A stretch of DNA of 45,321 nt from positions 1 to 45,321 of the forward strand of contig URBQ01000020.1 in NCBI GenBank assembly GCA_900546115.1. Direction: 5' to 3'. Positions 1-8,807 of this stretch are shown piece by piece. This DNA is from an uncultured Collinsella sp. (GTDB taxonomy: Bacteria; Actinomycetota; Coriobacteriia; Coriobacteriales; Coriobacteriaceae). Below the pieces are notes generated by a model, which saw nothing but the letters and a program-made list of their open reading frames with translations, was not told the origin of the DNA and made no database searches. Positions within the stretch are counted from its first letter, which is position 1, and each line of letters begins with the position of its first letter. The position numbers and the translations under genes are program-made.

Positions 1-137
1 ATGAATGATTTAAGTGTAGCAGGATTTGTTTCATTAATGCCTGCTGCTGTAAGCCCGTACTGCATGGCTTTTATGATGCCTGGACCGGAAGCAGAAATAG
101 TGCCGTCTAAGTCGAAAAGAATATATTTATAAGTCAT
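1..137 (-). CDS. HAD-family hydrolase, N-terminus only (runs off the window)
   Basis: The minus strand reads 45 codons from ATG at 137 down to the window edge, beginning MTYKYILFDLDGTISASG. The DLDGT stretch (Asp9, Asp11) is HAD motif I, where the first Asp is the phosphorylated nucleophile. The spacing resembles phosphoglycolate-phosphatase/PGMB-like HADs, but too little is present to name a substrate. An AAGGAG Shine-Dalgarno lies at about 144-149 on the minus strand, which supports the start. The gene is divergent from the ATPase gene at 294. Base composition is AT-rich, like the ATPase and unlike everything after 1665, so it belongs to the foreign or mis-joined segment. Confidence 0.75.
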   Translation of the reverse strand, partial: MTYKYILFDLDGTISASGPGIIKAMQYGLTAAGINETNPATLKSF

Positions 138-293
138 GTGATACTCCTTCTGATCAATTAAATTCAGTATATCAAAAAGAAGAAAAGGCAGCGAGAGTAA
201 GAAAAAAGGAAGAGCCTTATGTTTATTGTGGTCTCATGATTTTTTTGATATTCTTAAGGCAAAGAAAGGTTATGTATTATGCAGGAGGGAATT

Positions 294-1703
294 ATGTATA
301 TCGATGGAAAAATTTGGATAGGGAATAATGATCAGGGGGAACGGATCAGCATCATTCCGAAGATGGTGAACCGTCACGGTCTTGTTGCCGGTGCAACAGG
401 CACAGGCAAGACGGTTACGCTCAAAGTCATGGCGGAAACATTTAGCGATATGGGTATCCCTGTATTTATGGCGGATGTCAAAGGCGATATCGCAGGAATG
501 ATGAATCCCGGGACAGACAGCGAAGATATGCAGAAACGCATTGGGAAGTTCAATCTGACGGATGCGGGATTCGCTTACAAAGGATATCCTGTTACTTTAT
601 GGGATATTTACGGTGTAAAAGGAATCCAGCTCCGTACCACCATTTCTGAAATGGGACCGATGCTTCTTGCCCGTATCCTTGATTTGAATGATCTCCAAAG
701 TGATATCCTCACAGTAATATTTAAGATTGCCGATGATCGTAAGTGGTTTCTTATCGACACGAAAGATTTGAAGTCCGTCCTGAATTATGTGAGTGATCAC
801 CGTGGGCTTTTTGAAGGAGAATACGGGAAAATGAGTCCGGCCTCTATCAGCACGATCGTCCGTGCGGTAGTGGCTCTTGAAGCAGCCGGCGGCGATGTGT
901 TCTTCGGTGAACCGGCTCTCCGTATTTCCGACTGGCTGACATTAGGTGACGGCGGCAAGGGGATGATCAATATTCTTGACAGTGAAAGTCTGATCAATAA
1001 TGGCAAGATGTATTCCGCCTTTCTCCTCTGGATGCTGTCCGAACTCTTTGAAACACTTCCCGAGGTGGGTGATCTGCCTAAACCCAAGATGGTTTTCTTC
1101 TTCGATGAGGCTCATCTCCTGTTTAATGGAGCGCCCAAACAGCTTTTGGATAAAATTGAACAGGTGGTTAAGCTGATTCGGTCCAAAGGAGTGGGGGTAT
1201 ATTTCTGTACACAAAATCCGAAAGATATTCCCGACGGTGTTTTAGCGCAGTTGGGGAATAAAGTGCAGCACGGTCTTCACGCATATACGCCGTCCGACCA
1301 GAAAGCAGTCAAAGCGGCGGCTATGTCTTTCCGTGCGAATCCTGCATTTGATACGGAAGAAACGCTTACTTCTCTCGGAACGGGAAAGGCGGTTGTTTCT
1401 TTCCTTGGGGAAGACGGTGTCCCGGGCATGGCGCAGAAGATATCTGTTCTTCCGCCACAGTGCAGTATGGGCAGTATTGGGGACGGGCAGCGGGAGCAGT
1501 CCGTTAAGTCAAGTCTTTTTTACAGTAAATATGCGGAAGGGTATGATCCGGAATCAGCTTATGAGATCCTGATGCGTTTGGGGCAGGATGAACAGGCAAG
1601 AGAGGAACAGGCAGCGGCAGAAGCGGCGCAGGTGAAAGAAGATGCGCGCCTGGCAAAAGATGCAGCAGATCGCTGCCGGCGTGTTCGAGCCGTTTGGCTT
1701 TAA
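294..1703 (+). CDS. HerA-like / DUF853 ATPase with an artificial C-terminus
   Basis: This is a P-loop NTPase of the HerA/FtsK-like DUF853 family, thought to be a DNA-translocase-like ATPase. Walker A (GATGTGKT) is at residues 33-40 and the Walker B segment FFFDEAH near 267-273. The start is ATG 294, not the in-frame ATG at 279, because AGGAGG at 283-288 is five bases before 294. Codon use is AT-rich and differs from all later genes. The Ala/Glu-rich tail characteristic of this family has begun (EEQAAAEAAQVKEDARLAKDAA) when the DNA becomes that of hisS near 1640-1665. The last dozen or so residues up to the TAA at 1701 are therefore hisS DNA read in the wrong frame. The protein is truncated by the join. 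Confidence 0.8.
   Translation: MYIDGKIWIGNNDQGERISIIPKMVNRHGLVAGATGTGKTVTLKVMAETFSDMGIPVFMADVKGDIAGMMNPGTDSEDMQKRIGKFNLTDAGFAYKGYPVTLWDIYGVKGIQLRTTISEMGPMLLARILDLNDLQSDILTVIFKIADDRKWFLIDTKDLKSVLNYVSDHRGLFEGEYGKMSPASISTIVRAVVALEAAGGDVFFGEPALRISDWLTLGDGGKGMINILDSESLINNGKMYSAFLLWMLSELFETLPEVGDLPKPKMVFFFDEAHLLFNGAPKQLLDKIEQVVKLIRSKGVGVYFCTQNPKDIPDGVLAQLGNKVQHGLHAYTPSDQKAVKAAAMSFRANPAFDTEETLTSLGTGKAVVSFLGEDGVPGMAQKISVLPPQCSMGSIGDGQREQSVKSSLFYSKYAEGYDPESAYEILMRLGQDEQAREEQAAAEAAQVKEDARLAKDAADRCRRVRAVWL
1640..1665. other. Join between two unrelated genomes (probable assembly chimera)
   Basis: Within this short stretch, AT-rich Firmicute-like coding DNA becomes high-GC Collinsella-like coding DNA. 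The HerA-type frame stays open to 1703 while the hisS frame starts at 1642, so both frames read plausible protein across about 20 bases (the segment gcgcgcctggcaaaaga). Such a shared segment is what lets an assembler join two genomes. The exact breakpoint cannot be placed within the shared bases. No transposase, integrase or target duplication is visible. Confidence 0.75.
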
Positions 1704-2907
1704 GCCCATCGAGACGCCCGCCATCGAGCAGGTGGACGTGTTTGTCCACGGCATCGGCCAGTCGACCGACGTCGTGCGCAAGGAGATGTTCCGCGTCTTT
1801 AGCGGCGCCAACCTGGAGCGCGTCTTTGCTGAGGGCACCGATAGCAAGCTCAAGCCCAAGCAGCGCCTGGCGCTTCGTCCCGAGGGCACGGCCGGTGTGG
1901 TGCGCGCCGTCGTGGAGAACAACCTGGTGCCCCAGGGCTCCACGCCGTTTAAGGCGTACTACGCCGAGGCCATGTTCCGTGGCGAGCGTCCCCAGAAGGG
2001 TCGCCTGCGCCAGTTCCACCAGGTGGGCATCGAGTGGCTCGGCGCTCCCGATCCGGCAGCAGACGCCGAGTGCATCATCATGCTCATGGAGTTCTACAAG
2101 CGCCTTGGTTTCGATCTTTCCAAGCTCCGTCTGCTCATTAACTCGATGGGCGATGCCCAATGCCGTCCGGCCTATCGCGAGCAGGTCAAGCAGTTTATCC
2201 TCGATCACGCCGACGAGATGTGCGACGAGTGCCGCGAGCGCGCCGAGTTCAATCCGCTGCGTGCCTTCGACTGCAAGAACGACCGCTGCCGCGAGATCAT
2301 GGCCGACGCACCGCTGATGGGCGACAACTTGTGCGATGAGTGCCGCGAGCACTACGAGCAGGTCAAGCGCTATTTGGATGCGGCGGGTATCGAGTATGTC
2401 GAGGATCCCACCTTGGTGCGTGGCTTGGACTACTACACCCGTACCGTCTTTGAGGTCGAGGCTCCCGGCGCCGGCGTCGGTTCCATCGGTGGCGGCGGTC
2501 GCTATGACGGCTTGGTCGAGCTCGAGGGTGGCAAGCCCACGGCAGGCGTCGGCTTTGCCGTCGGTTTTGAGCGTGCGCTGCTGGCCCTGCAGGCCTTTGG
2601 CAGCGACCTGGGTGCCGAGGAGGCCCCGTGCGTCTACGTCGCCAATGCCGGCAAGGAGCTGCGCCAGAACGTCTTTGCCATCACGCAGGAGCTTCGTGCC
2701 GCTGGCATCGTGACCGAGGCCGACTACCAGGGTCGTTCGCTCAAAGCTCAGTTTAAGCAGGCCGACAAGGTTGGCGCCAAGCTCATTTTGGTCCTGGGTG
2801 GCGACGAGCTTGCCGCCGGCAAGGTCAAGGTGCGCGACATGGAGAGCCATGACGAGGCCCTCGTCGATCTGGCCAACGTGGTCGAGGCGGTTCGCGAGCG
2901 CCTGTAG
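1642..2907 (+). CDS. hisS: Histidyl-tRNA synthetase, 5' truncated
   Basis: Class II aminoacyl-tRNA synthetase that charges tRNA-His. Class II motif 2 is seen near residue 111 (FRGERPQKGRLRQFHQ), the histidine-binding signature GLDYYTRTVFE near 260, motif 3-like GGGGRYDGL near 284, and a C-terminal anticodon-binding domain to residue 421. The family normally begins about 18-22 residues earlier with a conserved segment (typically RGTQDLLP). Here that segment is missing and is replaced by DNA of the upstream ATPase. The ATG at 1642 is probably created by the junction and has no ribosome binding site. HisRS is essential, so a natural truncation of this kind is unlikely. Confidence 0.93.
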   Translation: MRAWQKMQQIAAGVFEPFGFKPIETPAIEQVDVFVHGIGQSTDVVRKEMFRVFSGANLERVFAEGTDSKLKPKQRLALRPEGTAGVVRAVVENNLVPQGSTPFKAYYAEAMFRGERPQKGRLRQFHQVGIEWLGAPDPAADAECIIMLMEFYKRLGFDLSKLRLLINSMGDAQCRPAYREQVKQFILDHADEMCDECRERAEFNPLRAFDCKNDRCREIMADAPLMGDNLCDECREHYEQVKRYLDAAGIEYVEDPTLVRGLDYYTRTVFEVEAPGAGVGSIGGGGRYDGLVELEGGKPTAGVGFAVGFERALLALQAFGSDLGAEEAPCVYVANAGKELRQNVFAITQELRAAGIVTEADYQGRSLKAQFKQADKVGAKLILVLGGDELAAGKVKVRDMESHDEALVDLANVVEAVRERL

Positions 2908-3061
2908 CGCATGATTTTTGAGCTGTAGTGCCGCTGAGGTGCCCAGCTCATTGCGAGCGATTGTTACGGGGGTGTTTCGCTTTTATGCGGAATGCCCCCA
3001 TTTACGTATGCCGCCCACCGAGAAATACGACCATTTAGGGCAAAAACCCTTGCAATGCAGA

Positions 3062-3121
3062 AAATACTTTTGTGTGGTAAAGCGCAATCAGTGTCGAAAG
3101 TATTTCGCAAGCGCCTATAAT
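3062..3121 (+). promoter_or_regulatory. ppc promoter region with 9-bp inverted repeat
   Basis: A TATAAT hexamer lies at 3116-3121, 44 bases before the ppc start. Upstream is a perfect inverted repeat, AAATACTTT (3062-3070) and AAAGTATTT (3098-3106), 27 bases apart, placed where an operator for ppc would be expected. No good -35 hexamer is evident. The rest of the 258-base gap between hisS and ppc shows nothing else I recognise. Confidence 0.45.
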
Positions 3122-3165
3122 GAATACCGCATGTTACGTGCATAGAAGGAGGAATGGGAGGAAAC

Positions 3166-5979
3166 GTGGCTGAGAACCTAAGCAACCAGTCTGTACCCGA
3201 AGCCGCGGCGCGCGTCGCTGCCGTGGTCAACCGCCTCGTTAACCGAATCGGCTCGAATGCCGAGTCCAGGGAGCGTCTCGCCGAGATCGAGATCCCCGAG
3301 GAGCTGCGCGACAACTCGGCGCTGTTCCTGCGCCTGGAGCGTCGTGTGCTTAGCGAGTATGATCCTGAGATCGCGGACCTGTTCGACAAGATCCTGTCGG
3401 CCGAGATTGTGGCCAATGCCGGCAACCCCGGTACCCGCGCTGCCGACGAGGCCGTCGACGAGCAGGGCGTGCCCACCGCCGACGAGCCCACCGCCGTGGC
3501 ATTCCGTGAGGTCGTCGATCTGATCGACAGTCTGCCGCTCGATAAGCAGCAGGTCATCGTTCGCGCCTTTACGAGCTTCTTCCACCTGGCAAACCTGTCG
3601 GAGGAGAACTACCGTGTGGCGCAGCTGCGCGAGCGCGAGGCCGGCGCATCGACCGATACCGAGGTCGATCCCGCCAACGAGCTCACCGTCGCCTATCACC
3701 GGTTGGTAAACGAGATGGGTGTCGAGGGCGCCAACGAGCTGCTCGGCAAGCTCGAGTTCCACCCTGTCTTTACCGCACATCCCACCGAGGCCCGTCGCAA
3801 GGCCGTCGAGGGCAAGATTCGCCGTATCTCCAATCTGCTGGAGGAGCGTCCGCGTCTGGGCGGCTCCGACCTGGTGGAGAACGAGCGCCATATGCTGCAG
3901 GAGATCGACGCCCTGGTGCGTACGAGCCCCATCGCGCTCAAGAAGCCCACGCCGGTCGAGGAAGCCGATACCATCATCGACATCTTCGATAACACGCTGT
4001 TCGACGTCATCCCCGTCATCTATCGTCGCTTTGACGACTGGGTGCTGGGCGACAAGGCCGGTACCGTGCCGCCGCTGTGCCCGGCGTTCTTCCATCCCGG
4101 CAGCTGGATCGGTTCCGACCGCGACGGTAACCCCAACGTCACCGCCAAGGTGAGCCGTGAGGTCGCCGCCAAGTACTTCACTCACATGGTGCTCAAGCTC
4201 GAGGACAAGTGCCGCCGCATCGGCCGCAACCTCACGCTCGAGGCCACCTACAGCAAGCCTTCTGCTGAACTCATCAACCTGTGGAACCATCAGGTCGAGA
4301 TGAGCCCTCGGTACACGGCCCGCGCCGAGCTGATCTCCGAGCACGAGCCGCATCGCGCCGTCATGCTCGTCATGGCAGACCGACTCAACGCCACCGTGCG
4401 CCGTATCACCGATACCATGTATCACAGCGCCGATGAGTTCCTGGATGACCTGCGTGTCGTTCAGCGCTCCCTGGCCGCCTGCGGTGCCGTCCGTGCTGCC
4501 TACGGCCCGGTCCAGACCATCATCTGGCAGGTCGAGTCCTTCGGCTTCCATATGGTCGAGATGGAGTTCCGTCAGCACTCCGTGGTGCATGCCCGCGCCC
4601 TCAAGGATATCCACGAGAACGGTATCCATGGCGACCTGCAGCCCATGACGCGCGAGGTCATCGATACCTTCCGTGCCATCGGTTCCATCCAAAAGCGCTA
4701 CGGCAAGAAGATGGCGCACCGCTACATCATCTCGTTCACCAAGAGCGCCCAGCATGTGGCCGACGTCTTTGAGCTTGCCCACCTGTCCTTTGCACACGAG
4801 GAGGATGTCCCCGAGCTCGACGTGATCCCGCTGTTTGAGCAGCTCGAGGACCTCGAGGGCTGCGTCGACGTGCTCGACCAGATGCTTACGCTGCCCGTGG
4901 TGCAAAAGCGCCTTGCCCAGACCAACCGCCGCATGGAGGTCATGCTGGGCTACTCCGACTCCTCCAAGGATGCCGGTCCTACCACGGCCATGCTCGCGCT
5001 GCACTCCGCGCAGGAGCGCATTGCCAAGTGGGCCGAGAAAAACGATATCGATCTGGTGCTCATGCACGGTCGCGGCGGTGCCGTGGGCCGTGGCGGCGGT
5101 CCGGCCAACAAGGCCGTGCTGGCGCAGCCCAAGGGTTCGGTCAACTGCTTCTTTAAGCTCACCGAGCAGGGCGAGGTCATCTTTGCCCGTTACGGCAACC
5201 GCACGCTGGCTCAGCGCCATGTTGAGTCCGTTGCCGCCGCAACGCTTTTGCAGTCGGCTCCGAGCGTCGAGAAGACCAACACCGAGACCACGCAGAAGTT
5301 CTGGGATATGGCCGAGAAGCTCAACGCAGTAAGCCATGAGCGCTATCTGGACCTGCTGAACACTGAGGACTTTACACCGTGGTTCTCGACCGTGACGCCG
5401 CTGACCGAGGTCGGTCTGCTGCCGATTGGCTCGCGCCCGGCCAAGCGCGGTCTGGGTGCCAAGTCGCTCGACGACCTGCGTACCATTCCGTGGATCTTCA
5501 GCTGGAGCCAGGCGCGCATTAACCTGGCCGCTTGGTACGGCCTGGGCACCGCCTGCGAGCAGTTTGGCGACCTTGACCAGCTCAAGGCTGCCTACCAGGA
5601 GTGGCCGTTCTTCCGCACCTTTATCGACAACATCGAGATGTCGATCGCCAAGACCGACCAGCGCATCGCCAAGATGTACCTGCACCTGGGCGATCGCCAG
5701 GATTTGTCCGAGAAGGTCTTCACCGAGATGCAGCTCACGCGTAAGTGGGTTCTTGCCATCGTCGGTGACGAATGGCCGCTGCAGCGCCGCCGTGTGCTCG
5801 GCTGCGCCGTCCGTGTGCGTAATCCCTACGTCGACGCCCTGTCCATCGCTCAGGTCCGCGCCCTTCGCGAGGTGCGTATGAACCAGGACGAGATGGCAGA
5901 GGAGAAGAAGGCCGAGTACATGAGCCTGATTCTTTCGACTGTGACCGGCGTCTCGGCAGGATTGCAGAACACGGGGTAA
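3166..5979 (+). CDS. ppc: Phosphoenolpyruvate carboxylase
   Basis: Carboxylates phosphoenolpyruvate with bicarbonate to give oxaloacetate, an anaplerotic step. Full-length (about 937 residues). The catalytic His is in FTAHPTE (about residue 205), GYSDSSKDAG is near 594, RGGAVGRGGGP near 637, and the protein ends in the invariant QNTG. I chose GTG 3166 (MAENLSNQS) because GGAGG at 3157-3161 precedes it. The in-frame ATG at 3154 has AAGGAGG only one base away, too close for initiation; the N-terminal difference is four residues. It is monocistronic, with its own promoter and the long hairpin at 6004-6130 just after the stop. Confidence 0.97.
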   Translation: MAENLSNQSVPEAAARVAAVVNRLVNRIGSNAESRERLAEIEIPEELRDNSALFLRLERRVLSEYDPEIADLFDKILSAEIVANAGNPGTRAADEAVDEQGVPTADEPTAVAFREVVDLIDSLPLDKQQVIVRAFTSFFHLANLSEENYRVAQLREREAGASTDTEVDPANELTVAYHRLVNEMGVEGANELLGKLEFHPVFTAHPTEARRKAVEGKIRRISNLLEERPRLGGSDLVENERHMLQEIDALVRTSPIALKKPTPVEEADTIIDIFDNTLFDVIPVIYRRFDDWVLGDKAGTVPPLCPAFFHPGSWIGSDRDGNPNVTAKVSREVAAKYFTHMVLKLEDKCRRIGRNLTLEATYSKPSAELINLWNHQVEMSPRYTARAELISEHEPHRAVMLVMADRLNATVRRITDTMYHSADEFLDDLRVVQRSLAACGAVRAAYGPVQTIIWQVESFGFHMVEMEFRQHSVVHARALKDIHENGIHGDLQPMTREVIDTFRAIGSIQKRYGKKMAHRYIISFTKSAQHVADVFELAHLSFAHEEDVPELDVIPLFEQLEDLEGCVDVLDQMLTLPVVQKRLAQTNRRMEVMLGYSDSSKDAGPTTAMLALHSAQERIAKWAEKNDIDLVLMHGRGGAVGRGGGPANKAVLAQPKGSVNCFFKLTEQGEVIFARYGNRTLAQRHVESVAAATLLQSAPSVEKTNTETTQKFWDMAEKLNAVSHERYLDLLNTEDFTPWFSTVTPLTEVGLLPIGSRPAKRGLGAKSLDDLRTIPWIFSWSQARINLAAWYGLGTACEQFGDLDQLKAAYQEWPFFRTFIDNIEMSIAKTDQRIAKMYLHLGDRQDLSEKVFTEMQLTRKWVLAIVGDEWPLQRRRVLGCAVRVRNPYVDALSIAQVRALREVRMNQDEMAEEKKAEYMSLILSTVTGVSAGLQNTG

Positions 5980-6003
5980 TCGATAGCCCTGTAGTCGCTG
6001 TCC

Positions 6004-6130
6004 GGGGCCGCCGTATGTTTGCTTTCCGGCGCGTCCTCGGACATGCAAGAAGCCCTCGCTGCGCACTTCGTGCGGCGAGGGCTTCTTGCGTCCTGCGGAG
6101 TGCGCCGGAAAGCAAACATACGGCGGCCCC
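6004..6130 (+). repeat. Long bipartite hairpin element, copy 1 (terminator core plus outer arm)
   Basis: The outer arms 6004-6032 and 6102-6130 are perfect 29-base complements. Inside them are two unpaired 12-base segments (GTCCTCGGACAT at 6033-6044, GTCCTGCGGAGT at 6090-6101), then an inner perfect 15-bp stem (6045-6059 with 6075-6089) capped by TGCGCACTTCGTGCG. It begins 24 bases after the ppc stop, so the inner stem (…GGGCTTCTT) can act as a terminator. The outer arm is unrelated in sequence to that of the copy at 8534-8648, yet both are perfectly self-complementary. The rest of the gap up to larA (6131-6447) contains small GC-rich hairpins (for example GCGCGcttCGCGC near 6177) and no supportable gene. 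Confidence 0.8.
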
Positions 6131-6447
6131 TGCGATGTCCGGTCTTCGGCGGATTACTGGCTGGGGGAATAATGGCGCGCTTCGCGCGTTTTGGATGGGG
6201 TTTGTCCCGGCGGCGCGTTTGGCGCTTCGCGCCTCGCGTCTTATCGATCGGGATTGAGGTGCATGTGGCGCTTCTCGATTTACGACTGTAGCGGCCGCGG
6301 TTCCGTTTGGGATCGTGGCCGTTTTGTTGTGGGTCAAATATGAACGTTGTGTTAATGAGTCGGTGGACGGTGGTGTTTTTCGGTGAGCGGCGTATCCTTC
6401 CAACGGTTTATCTAGTGTGTCAGTTGAAAGGAAGAGGGCGCTCGTCA

Positions 6448-7725
6448 TTGTTTGAATGTGAACTGCCGTTTGACCACAAGACGTTGCATCTGGAACTCGA
6501 GGATAAGAACTTCGCGGGTGTGATGGAAGGTCACCAAAACGAGTTTAAGACTACGAAATCGCAGGAAGAGCTGGTAGAGGAGTCGCTTGCCAACCCTTAT
6601 GGCTCGCCTTCGCTCGAGGAGCTTTGTGCTGGCAAGAAGGATATTGTCATCATTAGCTCCGATCATACGCGTCCCGTTCCCTCGCGTGTGACGATGCCTA
6701 TTCTGCTGCATCACATCCATTCCGCTGCGCCCGAGGCTCGCGTGCGTATTTTGGTTGCTACGGGTATGCACCGTCCGTCGACGCACGAGGAGCTCGTCAA
6801 TAAGTATGGCGAGGAGATCGTTGCCAACGAGGAAATCGTTATGCACGTCGCGACTGATGACAGCATGATGAAAAAGATCGGCACCCTGCCTTCTGGTGGT
6901 GAGTGCATCATCAACAAGATTGCTGCCGATTGCGATCTGCTGCTTGCCGAGGGCTTCATTGAGCCGCACTTCTTTGCCGGTTTCTCTGGCAGCCGTAAGT
7001 CCGTCCTGCCTGGCATCGCCAGCTACAAGACCATCATGTACAACCACAACGGTCAGTTTGTGAATGATTCCCACTCGCGTGCCGGCAACCTGTGCCACAA
7101 CCACGTGAGCGAGGACATGTTTGCCGCCGCCGAGATGGCCCACCTCGCCTTTGTGCTTAACGTGGTACTCAACGGCAAGCACGAGGTCATCGGCTCCTTT
7201 GCCGGCGACATCCACAAGGCGCACGAGGCCGGCTGCGAGTTCGTGAAGAGCCTTGCCGGCGTTGAGCCCGTCGAGTGCGAGATCGCCATCACCACCAACG
7301 GCGGCTACCCGCTCGACCAGAATATCTACCAGGCCGTGAAGGGCATGTGCGCTGCCGAGGCCACGCTTCCCGAGGGTGGCGTGATTATCGATGTCGCTGG
7401 TTGTGCCGACGGTCACGGCGGCGAGGGCTTCTATCACAACATCGCCGACAACGATCCGGCGGAGTTTGAGCGCGCCTGCATCGATCGTCCCAAGGACGAG
7501 ACCCTGCCCGACCAGTGGACGAGCCAGATTTTCGCTCGCATCCTGGCACATCACCCCGTGATCATGGTTACCGACCTGTGCGATCACCAGATGCTCAAGG
7601 ATATGCACATGACGCCGGTCAACACCCTCGAGGAGGCGCTCAAGCTCGCCTTTGAGATGAAGGGTGCCGACGCCAAGGTCGCCGTCATCCCCGATGGCCT
7701 GGGTGTTGTCGTCGCACAGCACTAG
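6448..7725 (+). CDS. larA: Nickel-pincer lactate racemase
   Basis: Interconverts D- and L-lactate using the nickel-pincer nucleotide cofactor. The protein is 425 residues and closely follows Lactobacillus plantarum LarA. With the TTG start at 6448 the active-site numbering is the same as in that enzyme: Arg75 (SDHTR), His108 (ATGMHRP), His174 (IEPH), Lys184 (GSRKS, which carries the cofactor) and His200 (MYNH). This, with GAGGG at 6434-6438, decides the start; upstream codons in the frame do not resemble the family. larD follows 49 bases later, and the cofactor genes larB and larC are on the opposite strand beyond larD. All catalytic residues are present, so it should be active if the cofactor is made. 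Confidence 0.94.
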   Translation: MFECELPFDHKTLHLELEDKNFAGVMEGHQNEFKTTKSQEELVEESLANPYGSPSLEELCAGKKDIVIISSDHTRPVPSRVTMPILLHHIHSAAPEARVRILVATGMHRPSTHEELVNKYGEEIVANEEIVMHVATDDSMMKKIGTLPSGGECIINKIAADCDLLLAEGFIEPHFFAGFSGSRKSVLPGIASYKTIMYNHNGQFVNDSHSRAGNLCHNHVSEDMFAAAEMAHLAFVLNVVLNGKHEVIGSFAGDIHKAHEAGCEFVKSLAGVEPVECEIAITTNGGYPLDQNIYQAVKGMCAAEATLPEGGVIIDVAGCADGHGGEGFYHNIADNDPAEFERACIDRPKDETLPDQWTSQIFARILAHHPVIMVTDLCDHQMLKDMHMTPVNTLEEALKLAFEMKGADAKVAVIPDGLGVVVAQH

Positions 7726-7774
7726 TGCGCGGCTTAAACGAATCGTTTGTAACCGATAAGAAAGATAAGGTTTT

Positions 7775-8506
7775 ATGCTTACCAAACTCCTCTGCGAATT
7801 CGGCGCGACGGCCCTCATGATCGTCTTTGGCGTGGGCGTGCACTGCGATACCGTGCTCAAGGGCACCAAGTATCAGGGCTCCGGCCATATGTTTGCCATC
7901 ACCACCTGGTCCTTTGGCATCTCGGTCTGCCTGTTTGTCTTTGGTGGCGCTGTGTGCATGAACCCCGCCATGGTGCTTGCCCAGTGCATCGTCGGCCTGG
8001 TGCCGTGGGGCAACTGCATCCCCTTCATGCTTGCCGATATGCTCGGCGGCTTTGTGGGTGCCGTGATCGCTTGGTTTATGTATGCCGATGAGTTCAAGGC
8101 TTCCGAGGACGTCGTCGACCCCATTGCCCAGCGCAACATCTTCTCGACCAACCCCACCACCGAGGGCACGAACTATGCTCGTAACTTCTTCTGCGAGGCT
8201 ATCTGCACCTTCGTGTTCATCAGCGCCATCCTTGCTGCCGCTAGCCGCGCCGGCGAGAACGTTCTGATGCTCGCAATCTGCGTCGGCCTGATCGTTTGGG
8301 CTGTCGGCATGGGCATGGGCGGCATCACCGGCTTCGCCATGAACCAGGCTCGTGACCTTGGTCCTCGCATGGCCTATCAGGTGCTGCCGATCAAGAACAA
8401 GGCCGACAACAACTGGAAGTATGGTCTGCTTGTTCCTGGCATCGCGCCGTTTGTCGGTGCTATTGTGGCCGCGCTGTTTGTGCATGGCTTCTTGGGCATG
8501 TTCTAG
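7775..8506 (+). CDS. larD: LarD-type aquaglyceroporin, lactic acid channel
   Basis: Membrane channel of the MIP/aquaporin family, 243 residues. Two half-helix signatures are visible: a CMNPAMVLAQ segment near residue 67 (variant NPA box) and a second box GFAMNQARDLGPR near residue 189, where the usual NPARD reads NQARD. About six hydrophobic helices surround them. LarD of lactobacilli passes lactic acid across the membrane and is co-encoded with larA; the position directly after larA supports the same role. A Shine-Dalgarno-like AGATAAGG precedes the start. Both asparagine boxes are variant, which could alter selectivity. A generic glycerol/aquaporin channel is the alternative. Confidence 0.85.
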   Translation: MLTKLLCEFGATALMIVFGVGVHCDTVLKGTKYQGSGHMFAITTWSFGISVCLFVFGGAVCMNPAMVLAQCIVGLVPWGNCIPFMLADMLGGFVGAVIAWFMYADEFKASEDVVDPIAQRNIFSTNPTTEGTNYARNFFCEAICTFVFISAILAAASRAGENVLMLAICVGLIVWAVGMGMGGITGFAMNQARDLGPRMAYQVLPIKNKADNNWKYGLLVPGIAPFVGAIVAALFVHGFLGMF

Positions 8507-8533
8507 TCTGAGGCTACATAGGTTGTCCGCCGT

Positions 8534-8648
8534 CCGCATGGGGTAACTTCCCAGCGCGTCCTCGGACATGCAAAAAGACTCGCTGCGCACTTCGTGCGGC
8601 GAGCCTTTTTGCGTCCTGCGGAATGCGCTGGGAAGTTACCCCATGCGG
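8534..8648 (+). repeat. Long bipartite hairpin element, copy 2
   Basis: Same architecture as the element at 6004-6130. Outer arms 8534-8557 and 8625-8648 are perfect 24-base complements; 12-base unpaired segments are at 8558-8569 (identical to copy 1) and 8613-8624 (one base different). The inner 14-bp stem 8570-8583/8599-8612 has one mismatch, and the cap is identical. It starts 28 bases after the larD stop, and its inner stem ends CCTTTTT, a good terminator for larA-larD. The remainder of the gap (8649-8807) holds no gene that I can support. Confidence 0.8.
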
Positions 8649-8807
8649 CCAGCTGTGGGATCTTTGCTGCGCTCGAGCAAGCAACCCAACATATATCTGA
8701 ATTTGGATGGGAGGGGCTTGTTGCTGATAGGGGCGTTGAGCTGTTGTTGATACTTTGGGATGCGTGGCGCCCTGGGTTGGGGTGATGCTTTGGGATGAGC
8801 TTCTTAC

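Noticed and set aside
1504..2850. Long minus-strand open frame (448 codons) opposite hisS
   Set aside because: It is a shadow of the high-GC hisS gene (Ala/Leu/Val-rich, no family resemblance) and crosses the chimeric join.
3178..6066. 962-codon minus-strand frame opposite ppc
   Set aside because: Antisense to an unmistakable ppc; composition is typical of a third-position-GC shadow.
5735..6257. Small open frames within and around the 6004-6130 hairpin (both strands)
   Set aside because: They read through a palindrome, so both strands give the same Arg/Ala/Ser-rich peptide (starts MFAFRR); no ribosome binding site. The same artefact occurs at 8568-8750.
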